A stretch of DNA of 17,370 bases from JBCDCE01 sp039182515 (GTDB lineage: Bacteria > Pseudomonadota > Alphaproteobacteria > Rhodobacterales > Rhodobacteraceae): contig JBCDCE010000075.1 in assembly GCA_039182515.1 (NCBI GenBank), forward strand, positions 1-17,370. The letters run 5' to 3'. A model generated the notes under the pieces. That model ran no database searches and was not told the origin of the DNA. It saw only the letters and a list, made by a program, of their open reading frames with translations. Positions 1-7,077 of this stretch are shown here, one piece after another. Made by a program: the position numbers and the translations under genes. Each line of letters starts with the position of its first letter. The first letter of the stretch is position 1.

Positions 1-551
1 ACCATCCTCATTCCTGAGGTGATTTCACCGTTAAGGCATTTATGTGCCCAAATGAGAGTATCGGTGTTCATGTCTTTTTGGTTGGTTGTTTGTCCATTTC
101 GCAAGCATTGGAAGCTATGCGCAAAATGCAAGGAACGGCAGGTTTGTCCTACAAAATAAGCCCAGGCCGCTTCAATATCATCCCGTGTGGATGCGTACGA
201 GGTTTAATTCAGTGCGGTTTTTGGCTGCAAAGTGCATTCCACTGAAATTCTGGTCGCGACAGAAGTCAAATCACCAGCCCGCTGGGACGGGCAGGTGTTG
301 GACCGGCGCTTTCGGCTTGATTTCGGTCCGTATGGCACACGGCAAACCCGTCTTTTTGGCAGACCGGACTACATCTTCTTAAGATCAGCGAGACCGCGAG
401 AGCACTGTTGTTGGAAATCTGCCAAATTAGAGCCGCGTGTTGCTTTCTTAACCAAACGGGAAGTCTGTCGCTTAGACTGTGCCAGCAGTGCAGCGAGGCG
501 TTGTCCGCGCTATCAGTCAGGGCTTTTAGGCACGCTCAAATACCCAAGACC
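1..551. other. 551-base stretch with no supported gene
   Basis: Several open frames cross this stretch on the plus strand, but they overlap one another in different frames, their translations show no recognisable family or domain, and none has convincing coding character. The composition looks more AT-rich and less codon-biased than the genes to the right. Two small inverted repeats are visible: 277-281 with 288-292 (GCCCG/CGGGC), and 300-305 with 324-329 (GGACCG/CGGTCC). Neither is followed by a T tract. It may be intergenic or decayed sequence downstream of the small minus-strand gene at 552-728. Confidence 0.5.
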
Positions 552-728
552 TCAGGCCATCTTAGGATCAAAGGGCAAGACGGACTCGTTCATAAGCCCG
601 CAAATCTCAACGCCAATCTCTTCTTTGCGCGCCGCATGCGCAGTCAAATACTCTTCAGACAATTGCGCTATACGGGCGGCTTTCGGATCTGGCGAATAGA
701 GGCGTGGCGTGGCTTGACCGTGAAACAT
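552..728 (-). CDS. Small hypothetical protein, 58 aa, downstream of the peroxidase
   Basis: A complete minus-strand reading frame runs from ATG (728-726) to TGA (554-552). The protein starts MFHGQATPRLYSPDPKAAR and ends SVLPFDPKMA. It is soluble and charged, with a probably helical middle (about residues 16-47), one cysteine (C43), no signal peptide and no membrane segment. An AAAAGGA ribosome-binding site lies 9 bases upstream of the ATG, inside a hairpin (730-758). The gene begins 71 bases after the peroxidase stop on the same strand, so co-transcription is plausible. I do not recognise the family and assign no function. It could be a true small gene or the remnant of a longer one; the site and the sensible amino-acid composition favour a gene. 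Confidence 0.5.
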   Translation of the reverse strand: MFHGQATPRLYSPDPKAARIAQLSEEYLTAHAARKEEIGVEICGLMNESVLPFDPKMA

Positions 729-729
729 A

Positions 730-758
730 CAAGGGCATCCTTTTGAAAGGTGCCCTTG
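730..758 (-). promoter_or_regulatory. Hairpin enclosing the ribosome-binding site of the 58-aa gene
   Basis: CAAGGGCA (730-737) is perfectly complementary to TGCCCTTG (751-758). Inside this, after one bulged base (738), CCTT (739-742) pairs with AAGG (747-750) around a 4-base loop. On the minus strand the stem contains the AAAAGGA ribosome-binding site, and it ends one base before the start codon. There is no T tract on either side, so it does not look like a Rho-independent terminator. It could limit translation of the small gene, or protect the 3' end of the peroxidase mRNA. The function is inferred; the stem itself is seen. Confidence 0.45.
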
Positions 759-799
759 CTTAGAGTAGGTGGGTTAATTTCCCCTTAGACCAAAGGTCC

Positions 800-2206
800 C
801 TAGGTGTAGGTCATGATGTGACCAATAGAGGACAGCTCTAGGTTGGCATCGTCGCTGCGCGTGTCGGGCCGCCAGTTGCGATTGGACCCAAGCCAGGAGC
901 GCCCATCGAGCTCAATGAGCCCAATGATCGTCTCAGCAACGATCGTTGCCCCCACAGGTCCAAGCCCTTCGCCAGGCAGGCGGGTGCCATCTAGGTTTTC
1001 GCGCCCAATAAGCTCTGCTTCTTTGAGGATATAGTACCAAAGCGGTGTGCCACCTTGCAGGCCAGGCTCGTCCGCGCGCGCGGCGTCGCTGACCTGGTCA
1101 ATCTCTGTATCAGGGCGCTCAAGAGACCGCGCCACCGTCTCTCCAGAGGGCAGCAAGAAGGATTGGCCTCGAATCATATTGCGGGTGGCCAGGGACCGAC
1201 CTTCAGGATCAACGCGGGCAGGCAGGGCCAAAAGATCTGAGGCAAGCTTTGTATCCAAACGCCCCGAACGCTGCACGGTGCGGCCTGCATGTGTTTCAAA
1301 CATCTCGTGCATGTCTGTGACCGCGCGTGCATCGGAAACTGGGCTAAAGCCTTTGCCCAACACAGTGCCAAAGAGTTCAAAGAGGTTGCCGCCTTGTTGC
1401 GTTTGCACCTTCATCGGAACCATCGTGTGGCCAAAGCGAAAGCCTGCCACGGAAAACTCCACCGGAATGAAGGGAACTTTTGGTGTGTAGAATTTCCGCC
1501 CTTCGGACAATACACGCGACACAACACCTTCGCCGCAGATGCTGGCCAAGAAATCATGCACGACGCACCATTGATAATGCCACATGCATTTGCGACGCGC
1601 TTCTTCATAAAGCTCATGCCCGCTGTAATTCGACGACAGATCATCGCACAGCCGATTATGAAACCGGATCATCGCAAGCTGCATTTGGCTCAAAATCCGG
1701 TTTTCATCGTTGCGAAAATCCCCGATCAGCGCCACGTCGCCCGCGCGTGGCAGATCCTCTGCGGTGTGGGGTCCGTTTCCAACTTCGGCGCCTGTGACGA
1801 GTTTGACGCCCCTAAAAGCGCCCGAGGCGTGAAAGAGGTAGGGCTGCGCTTCGGGCCCGAGCCCATAGATGCAATCGAGATCCAGCGTTGCAGTGCGCAC
1901 GTTTGGGGTGTCGCCAGGGCTGTTGATCGTATCAAAGCTCGAGGTGACATCGAGCGTGATGTCGTGGTCTACAAACTGACCAAAGAAGGTCATGCCGACG
2001 GGAATAGTATGAGAGACTGTGCCTTGCGTGTCGCCGTCCATAACGCCGCCGGGCTTGCCCAAATTGTCCAGCACGCGCGGGTCGGTGAAGAGCGGAGAAA
2101 GCTCGGGAAACATCCGACCAAAGCGGTCGCCGTCGTGATAGTGATGATCTCTGGAGCAATAAGCGTCCAACCCAGAAAAATTGCTGGAACCGTGTGAATT
2201 TGTCAT
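800..2206 (-). CDS. Animal-type haem peroxidase (peroxicin-like), 468 aa
   Basis: This belongs to the animal haem peroxidase family (An_peroxidase), the peroxidase-cyclooxygenase superfamily. Such enzymes use hydrogen peroxide to oxidise halides, thiocyanate or organic substrates. The catalytic set can be read off. QFVDHD (residues 77-82) gives the distal glutamine and histidine (Q77, H81) and the haem-ester aspartate (D80). GDFRNDE (162-168) gives the catalytic arginine (R165) and the second ester-forming glutamate (E168). FRFGHT (256-261) gives the proximal haem ligand H260. The position after E168 is Asn, so the myeloperoxidase-only Met sulfonium link is absent. There is no signal peptide and no calcium-repeat secretion tail, so it is either cytoplasmic or exported by an unseen route. 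The start is supported by GAGG five bases upstream of the ATG. The small gene at 552-728 follows on the same strand. Confidence 0.93.
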   Translation of the reverse strand: MTNSHGSSNFSGLDAYCSRDHHYHDGDRFGRMFPELSPLFTDPRVLDNLGKPGGVMDGDTQGTVSHTIPVGMTFFGQFVDHDITLDVTSSFDTINSPGDTPNVRTATLDLDCIYGLGPEAQPYLFHASGAFRGVKLVTGAEVGNGPHTAEDLPRAGDVALIGDFRNDENRILSQMQLAMIRFHNRLCDDLSSNYSGHELYEEARRKCMWHYQWCVVHDFLASICGEGVVSRVLSEGRKFYTPKVPFIPVEFSVAGFRFGHTMVPMKVQTQQGGNLFELFGTVLGKGFSPVSDARAVTDMHEMFETHAGRTVQRSGRLDTKLASDLLALPARVDPEGRSLATRNMIRGQSFLLPSGETVARSLERPDTEIDQVSDAARADEPGLQGGTPLWYYILKEAELIGRENLDGTRLPGEGLGPVGATIVAETIIGLIELDGRSWLGSNRNWRPDTRSDDANLELSSIGHIMTYT

Positions 2207-2239
2207 AATGACCTCAGGAAATTTGATAAAAAAGGTTCT

Positions 2240-2261
2240 TGCTATGGTTGTTTTTATAGCA
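2240..2261. repeat. Inverted repeat TGCTAT-N10-ATAGCA upstream of the peroxidase
   Basis: TGCTAT (2240-2245) and ATAGCA (2256-2261) are perfect inverted arms with a 10-base T-rich spacer, centred about 45 bases upstream of the peroxidase start. On the minus strand the right arm overlaps TATAAA, a possible -10 element. The geometry suits an operator for a dimeric regulator or a weak hairpin in the leader. No regulator can be named. Confidence 0.3.
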
Positions 2262-2383
2262 GAAATCGCACGAAAAATAAACGCAACCGCCAGGCTAAGC
2301 CCGTTTCGGTCCTATTTTGATACGGCGTTTTTTGCGCCTGCAGACTTTGGATTGGGCGCAGGCTTGGCGCGGCTGAGAATGAA

Positions 2384-3169
2384 ATGGCACGCCCAATTTC
2401 ACAGCGCAGCACTAGCGTCGCTCACGTCGATGCGTTCAGTCCGCTTGATGTTCATGGGGGGCTTGCATTGAAAAGTGATGTAATTCAATTTGTTATGCCT
2501 GTTGCGCTCAAAGATATTTTTGACGTGATTGCACCAGAGGTCTCAACGCGCTGGGCCGATCAGTTTGATGTGGCCTTGATGCTTAATCCTGAAGTGCCAG
2601 GCTATATTGCCGGCGGAGCGGCCTGGTCTGTGGCTGCGTCAAATCCTGTCTATATTTTGCAAGTTTTAGATTTGGCTGAGTGCGCGGCTGGGTTGATCAA
2701 CTTAGGGTATTCCCCACTTGCTTTTGGCGTGCGGGGCGAGGACGCTCCAAAGCCTTTGCGCGCCTTAAGCGAGATTGAATCGCTTTTGCACAGCGCCGAG
2801 CGGATCGCCTTTACCGGACAAGGCACTAGCGGTGTCCAGTTCCACCAACTGATGGAACAGCTCCAAGAGCCGGCTGCGCTTGCCGAAAAGCTTGTGCCCC
2901 TGCCGGGCGGCGCTCCCATGGCGCAACTGCTATCCGGGGAGGTCGATGTCGCGGTGCTGCCCCTGAGCAATATCGCTCCGGTGCCGGGTGTTTATGCCAA
3001 AGCCGTTTGTCCACATGGATTGAATGTCCATATTGATCTCGCGTTTTGTCTTAATAAAGCGGCAAATGCCGCGACTCATCGCTTTGCTGACTGGCTGATC
3101 GACGCACGAGATCGCGGCAGGTTAGATCCTCTAGGCCTATGGCAGGCTCCCAACGGATCTAGCACGTGA
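2384..3169 (+). CDS. Periplasmic-binding-protein-like (ModA-type) protein without signal peptide, 261 aa
   Basis: The fold looks like type 2 periplasmic binding proteins of the molybdate-binding (ModA) kind. A first strand and helix run FVMPVALKDIFDVIAPE (about residues 37-53). A segment near residues 68-95 resembles the family pattern 'NPEVxxxIxxGxxxxVxxxNP'. The later block SGEVDVAVLPLSNIAPVPGV (about 187-206) matches the ModA 'GEADIGxxQxSEIxxVPGV' region. The protein starts roughly 30 residues before the first strand and has no hydrophobic leader, so it is predicted cytoplasmic, unlike an ABC-transporter binding protein. No permease or ATPase lies nearby. The earliest possible start is the ATG at 2384, since no start codon occurs between it and the upstream in-frame stop; its ribosome-binding site is weak. 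The AraC-type regulator follows after 59 bases on the same strand. Confidence 0.7.
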   Translation: MARPISQRSTSVAHVDAFSPLDVHGGLALKSDVIQFVMPVALKDIFDVIAPEVSTRWADQFDVALMLNPEVPGYIAGGAAWSVAASNPVYILQVLDLAECAAGLINLGYSPLAFGVRGEDAPKPLRALSEIESLLHSAERIAFTGQGTSGVQFHQLMEQLQEPAALAEKLVPLPGGAPMAQLLSGEVDVAVLPLSNIAPVPGVYAKAVCPHGLNVHIDLAFCLNKAANAATHRFADWLIDARDRGRLDPLGLWQAPNGSST

Positions 3170-3228
3170 GGCGCATGTGGTGGCTTAACCTATTTCAATC
3201 CCCTGACAATCAGCTATAGCCCCGCGCC

Positions 3229-4263
3229 ATGAACTCCAATCTTGCGCCAACGCTTTATTCCACTGTGTCGCGCCAATTTATTGCGGATTGGCTCGCAGCC
3301 TTGCAGTCTTTATGCTCCGAGGCGCAGTTCCAATCCCTCCTTGAGCGCGCAGACTTGGCCGCGGACCAAAGCCTCGTGCAGGGTCGGGTCACGCTCGATC
3401 AGATCGTGAGCCTATATCAACTTGCCGCCGTGGAAACGGGAGATGAGATGATGGGGCTTTGGAGTCGCCCGATCCGGCCGCGTGCGCTGCAACATCTTCT
3501 CACCTCTGTGCGGGAAGCAACCTCTTTAAGCTCGGCGCTTTACCGGTTTTCGACCTTTTGGAACCTCTTGCTCGATGACTACCAGTTTGTGCTTGTGGAG
3601 GTGGGTGGTGACGTTGAGTTGATCCTCAAACCCCGTGGCAATGCCCCTAACCAAGCGCCGGTGCAGAGGTTCGGCCATTTGCTGATCCTCAAACTGGCCC
3701 ATGGATTGGTCTCGTGGTTGGCCAAAGAGGAAGTGCCTGTCAAAACGGTTGGCTTTGCCTTTGCACGCCCAGACTTTGCGGAAGACTACGCGCTTCTATT
3801 CCCAGCTCAGGTGCAGTTTAATTGCCCCGAGACGCGCCTAATTTTCGAATTGGAAAGCCTTGGCCCGGCGCAAGTGCGCAGCACCGGCGAATTGGATCTC
3901 TTCTTGGAGAACGCGCCGCGTGATTGGATTTTTACCCGCTCGCGCGAACACACGCAGTCTTTGCGGTTGCGCAGCTACCTAAGCCAAGTCGGATGGGAAA
4001 ACGCGACTCTGAGCGCGGCGGCGCAGTCGCTGAACATGACAACCCGCACGCTTATTCGCAAGCTAGACGCCGATGGTACGTCCTTTCAATCCATCAAAGA
4101 TGCTCTGCGCCGCGACATTGCGATCCGCCATCTGCAAGTGGGCCAAATGAGCGTCGAAGCGATTGCCCAGGAGGTTGGGTTCTCCTCGGCCGCAAACTTT
4201 CACAGGGCCTTTCAGAGGTGGACAGGCACCACGCCAAGGGCCTACCGCCGGGTTGAGCGATAA
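3229..4263 (+). CDS. AraC-family transcriptional regulator, 344 aa
   Basis: The N-terminal part (about residues 20-210) resembles the 'arabinose-binding-like' domain found in OruR/ArgR-type AraC regulators. The C-terminal 100 residues form the double helix-turn-helix DNA-binding domain, including the recognisable second HTH and signature 'MSVEAIAQEVGFSSAANFHRAF' region (split here only by description), followed by RWTGTTPRAYRR at the end. Regulators of this build usually sense a small molecule through the N-terminal domain and activate adjacent catabolic genes. The acyl-CoA dehydrogenase starts 182 bases downstream on the same strand and is the likeliest target; the binding-protein-like gene upstream could supply or share the ligand. 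No strong ribosome-binding site precedes the ATG. The family call is firm; the ligand is unknown. Confidence 0.9.
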   Translation: MNSNLAPTLYSTVSRQFIADWLAALQSLCSEAQFQSLLERADLAADQSLVQGRVTLDQIVSLYQLAAVETGDEMMGLWSRPIRPRALQHLLTSVREATSLSSALYRFSTFWNLLLDDYQFVLVEVGGDVELILKPRGNAPNQAPVQRFGHLLILKLAHGLVSWLAKEEVPVKTVGFAFARPDFAEDYALLFPAQVQFNCPETRLIFELESLGPAQVRSTGELDLFLENAPRDWIFTRSREHTQSLRLRSYLSQVGWENATLSAAAQSLNMTTRTLIRKLDADGTSFQSIKDALRRDIAIRHLQVGQMSVEAIAQEVGFSSAANFHRAFQRWTGTTPRAYRRVER

Positions 4264-4445
4264 ATGCTCATTTGTCACTTTAGGATAATAAGCTGTCATC
4301 TCACGAGATAGATTGCGCGCATAAAATTCGCCATATTCGCCCTTAGAAAGCGATTTAACCCAAAAACACGATCTTTTTGCCGTTCGCCCCTTTTGGATAA
4401 GGTTTGGCGGATTGTGAATAGAGTGCGCACACGAAAGATACCCAG

Positions 4446-5651
4446 ATGTCAGATACCTTGAGCCCCATTCTCCAAGCCGCACGCGCGCATGCGCAAGAGG
4501 TGATCCTTCCAAATGTGGACGCTTGGAACGCCTCCAAAACATGGCCGCGTGACGCCTCTGACAAAGCAGGGGGAGCCGGTCTCACCGGTCTTTACGCCCC
4601 CAAAGAGCTTGGCGGCCAAGGCTTGCCGCTTTCCGAAGGTATCCAGGTTTACGAGCAACTGGGCTTGGGCGATGGTGCTTACGCCTTTGCGCTCTCCATG
4701 CACAATATTTGCACCTTCGCAGGCTGCGGCTACGGCACAGAGGCCTTCAAAGAGGCCTGGGCGCGCGATCTCACCTCGGGTCGCAAGCTGGCAAATTTTG
4801 CGCTCACAGAGCCCCAGTCCGGCTCGGATCCTATGAAGATGTACACACGCGCCGTGATCAACGGCGACGGCACCTGGACGATCAGCGGCTCTAAGGCCTG
4901 GGTGAGCCTCGCGGGTGAGGCCGACATCTACTTCACAGTGGTTAAAACCAGCGACGCCCCAGGCCACAAAGACATGGCCATGATCGCCATCCCAGCGGAT
5001 GCCGAGGGCCTCAGCTTTGGCCCTATGTATGACACGCCATCGTATAACTTCCTGCCTATGTCCGAGATGTATCTCGACGAAGTGGTTGTCTCTGAGGACA
5101 ATATCATCCTGCCCATCGGCCAAGGTCTGCAAGGGTCGCTGATGGCGATTGATATTGCGCGTGTGTCCATTGCGTCGGGCTGCTGCGGCCTGATGCAATC
5201 CGCTCTGGATACAGCTCTTTCCTATTCAAAAAACCGCAAAATGTTTGCCGGTAAGAACCTGGATCTCGATGGCATTCAATGGATGCTGGGCGAAGTTGCG
5301 ACAGATCTTGAAGCGTCCAAACTGCTCTACCGCAAAGCCGCTGAGGCGCTCGGCACGCCCGAAGGCCCGCTCATGGCCGCCCATGCCAAGCGCTTTGTGC
5401 CGGATGCCGCGCTCAAAGCCGCCAACATTTGCACGCAAGTCTTGGGTGGGATGGGTCTTTTGCAGCCTTACGGGCTCGATCGATTGTCGCGCCTGGCGCA
5501 GATGCTCCGGATCGTGGACGGCACAACAGAGATCAGCCGTGTTGTGATCGGTCGGGCTTTGCAAAAGCGCGCTGCAGGCTTGCCGGACCTGGCAGTGCCG
5601 AAAGGCTTTGGGGAAAAAGACGACCCATTGGCGCAGGTCGCAGCTGAGTAG
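4446..5651 (+). CDS. Acyl-CoA dehydrogenase, 401 aa
   Basis: This is an FAD-dependent acyl-CoA dehydrogenase that introduces a trans-2,3 double bond into an acyl-CoA and passes electrons to ETF. Visible are the N-terminal helical domain, the FAD/substrate motif LTEPQSGSDP (120-129), the middle beta domain with ISGSKAWVS (146-154), and the C-terminal helical bundle ending in RIVDGTTEISRVVIGR (355-370). In most family members the last motif reads (Y/F)EGT with a catalytic Glu; here Asp358 stands in its place. The alternative base of isovaleryl-CoA and long-chain enzymes is also missing (Ala238 at that position). The substrate is unknown; a short or branched acyl-CoA is a reasonable guess. It stands alone between the AraC regulator and a terminator. 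Confidence 0.93.
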   Translation: MSDTLSPILQAARAHAQEVILPNVDAWNASKTWPRDASDKAGGAGLTGLYAPKELGGQGLPLSEGIQVYEQLGLGDGAYAFALSMHNICTFAGCGYGTEAFKEAWARDLTSGRKLANFALTEPQSGSDPMKMYTRAVINGDGTWTISGSKAWVSLAGEADIYFTVVKTSDAPGHKDMAMIAIPADAEGLSFGPMYDTPSYNFLPMSEMYLDEVVVSEDNIILPIGQGLQGSLMAIDIARVSIASGCCGLMQSALDTALSYSKNRKMFAGKNLDLDGIQWMLGEVATDLEASKLLYRKAAEALGTPEGPLMAAHAKRFVPDAALKAANICTQVLGGMGLLQPYGLDRLSRLAQMLRIVDGTTEISRVVIGRALQKRAAGLPDLAVPKGFGEKDDPLAQVAAE

Positions 5652-5682
5652 GTCGGCGTTCCGAAATTTTTCTTCAATTGAA

Positions 5683-5711
5683 GCGGTGGCTCTCAGGGCT
5701 GCCGCTTTTTT
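5683..5711 (+). terminator. Rho-independent terminator after the acyl-CoA dehydrogenase
   Basis: A 10-pair stem (5683-5692 with 5696-5705, three wobble pairs) has a 3-base loop and is followed by six T (5706-5711). It begins 31 bases after the acyl-CoA dehydrogenase stop and insulates that gene from the Zur-like operon downstream. Confidence 0.85.
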
Positions 5712-5809
5712 GTGCGCGCGAAAGGCTGGTGGGGCGCAAGCCGTTCGTCGCGAGGGGTGTGTGAAATTAATGTAACTTTATGTGTTGCGTGATCTGGATC
5801 TTCCTTAAG

Positions 5810-5828
5810 AATGTTATATTATAACGTT
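5810..5828. promoter_or_regulatory. Zur-like operator upstream of the CobW-family gene
   Basis: AATGTTATATTATAACGTT is a near-perfect palindrome centred on one T, with half-sites TGTTATA/TATAACG. It matches the general look of alphaproteobacterial Zur (Fur-family zinc repressor) boxes, with core GTTATA-N-TATAAC. It lies 37 bases before the start codon of a COG0523 GTPase, a gene class frequently controlled by Zur. AT-rich -10-like sequences (TATATT, TATAAC) fall inside it, so a bound repressor would cover the promoter. The palindrome is seen; the identity of the regulator is inferred. Confidence 0.72.
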
Positions 5829-5865
5829 TCTTGACCGTCCTAGACATTCCAGCTTGGAGCATCCA

Positions 5866-7077
5866 ATGACAGAGTCCCGCCTTCCCGTAACAGTGCTTTC
5901 CGGCTTCCTTGGAGCAGGTAAAACCACGCTTCTTAACCGCGTTTTGAACAATCGCGACGGCCGCCGGGTGGCGGTGATTGTTAACGACATGTCCGAGGTC
6001 AATATTGATGCGGATCTTGTACGTGCTGACACGGAACTAAGCCGCACGGATGAAACCCTTGTTGAGATGTCCAACGGCTGCATTTGTTGCACGCTTCGTG
6101 ATGATCTCTTGGACGAAGTGCGCAGGCTCGCGGCTGAAGGACGGTTCGACTATCTTTTGATCGAAAGCACCGGTATTTCCGAGCCGCTCCCCGTGGCCGC
6201 AACCTTCGATTTCCGCGATGAGAATGGCGACAGCCTAGCGAATGTGTCTCGCCTCGATACGATGGTCACGGTGGTCGATGCTGCCAACCTCATGAACGAC
6301 TACGCTTCTTCGGATTTTCTGCGTGACCGTGGCGAAATGATGGGCGAGGAAGACGACAGAACCCTCGTGCATCTACTCACCGACCAGATCGAATTTGCCG
6401 ATGTGGTTATTCTAAACAAGGTCGATGATGCCGGTCCTGAGAAGGTGACGTCGGCCCGCCAGATCATTCGAAGCCTCAATGCCGATGCCGAGATAATCGA
6501 GACCAACCATTCTTCGGTTGCTGCCGAGAAGATACTCGACACGGGCCTCTTTGACTTCGAGAAAGCGCACGAGCATCCCATGTGGGCCAAAGAGCTTTAT
6601 GGCTTTGCCGATCACGTGCCAGAAACCGAAGAATATGGCGTGGCCTCTTTCGTATATCGCGCCCGGCTGCCTTTCGTACCAGAGCGTATCTTAGAAACGC
6701 TCAACGGCGATTTGCCTGGTGTGATCCGCGCCAAAGGGCACTTTTGGATCGCCACGCGCCCAGACTGGGTTGCTGAGTTTTCGCTGGCGGGCGCTCTGTC
6801 GAGTGTTACGCCTTTAGGCAACTGGTGGGCTTGTGTGCCTGAAGAGCGCCGCCCCACCCATGAAAGCGCGCAAGCTTACATGCGCACGCACTGGCAAGAG
6901 CCTTGGGGGGATCGCCGCCAAGAGCTTGTGTTTATCGGCGCGGGCATTGATTGGCCGGCCTTGAAGGCTGAGTTGGACGCTTGCCTTGTGCCGGCAGTTG
7001 CTGCGCATGGACCACATGATTTGCCCGACTATCCCGATCCTTTCCCAGCGTGGCGCAGGGTGCAGGATGCGGCATGA
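5866..7077 (+). CDS. CobW/COG0523-family metallochaperone GTPase (ZigA-like), 403 aa
   Basis: This is a G3E-family P-loop GTPase thought to deliver zinc (or another metal) to client proteins. Motifs in order are Walker A GFLGAGKT (13-20), the metal-binding CxCC motif GCICC (71-75), the switch region STGISEP (101-107) and the GTP-specificity motif NKVD (184-187). A His-rich stretch (HEHP, around residue 240) follows, then a CobW C-terminal domain. A TTG 12 bases earlier is open in frame, but the ATG at 5866 is preferred because GGAG lies 6-7 bases before it. The Zur-like box upstream and the overlapping DUF1826 gene downstream indicate a zinc-starvation role rather than cobalamin synthesis; no cob genes are nearby. 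The family is sure and the client unknown. Confidence 0.92.
   Translation: MTESRLPVTVLSGFLGAGKTTLLNRVLNNRDGRRVAVIVNDMSEVNIDADLVRADTELSRTDETLVEMSNGCICCTLRDDLLDEVRRLAAEGRFDYLLIESTGISEPLPVAATFDFRDENGDSLANVSRLDTMVTVVDAANLMNDYASSDFLRDRGEMMGEEDDRTLVHLLTDQIEFADVVILNKVDDAGPEKVTSARQIIRSLNADAEIIETNHSSVAAEKILDTGLFDFEKAHEHPMWAKELYGFADHVPETEEYGVASFVYRARLPFVPERILETLNGDLPGVIRAKGHFWIATRPDWVAEFSLAGALSSVTPLGNWWACVPEERRPTHESAQAYMRTHWQEPWGDRRQELVFIGAGIDWPALKAELDACLVPAVAAHGPHDLPDYPDPFPAWRRVQDAA

Noticed and set aside
1..71. Minus-strand frame beginning MNTDTLIWAHKCLNG that runs off the left edge
   Set aside because: Only 23 codons are visible, the ribosome-binding site is poor, and no family is recognisable. It could be the start of a real gene, but the window does not support it.
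42..746. Overlapping plus-strand frames of 67 to 155 codons
   Set aside because: They overlap in different frames, show no domain or coding bias, and the rightmost two are antisense to the more convincing 58-aa minus-strand gene.
1289..2197. 302-codon frame antisense to the peroxidase
   Set aside because: It is the complement of a gene with all family motifs in the other strand; its translation resembles no protein.
2240..2261. OxyR site upstream of the peroxidase
   Set aside because: The arms are CTAT-N10-ATAG rather than the ATAG-N7-CTAT series expected for OxyR, so only an unnamed inverted repeat is reported.
2181..2471. Plus-strand frame with a signal-peptide-like stretch upstream of the ModA-like gene
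   Set aside because: It overlaps the peroxidase start, lies in a different frame from the binding protein and would need a frameshift to supply a leader; the hydrophobic run is probably chance.
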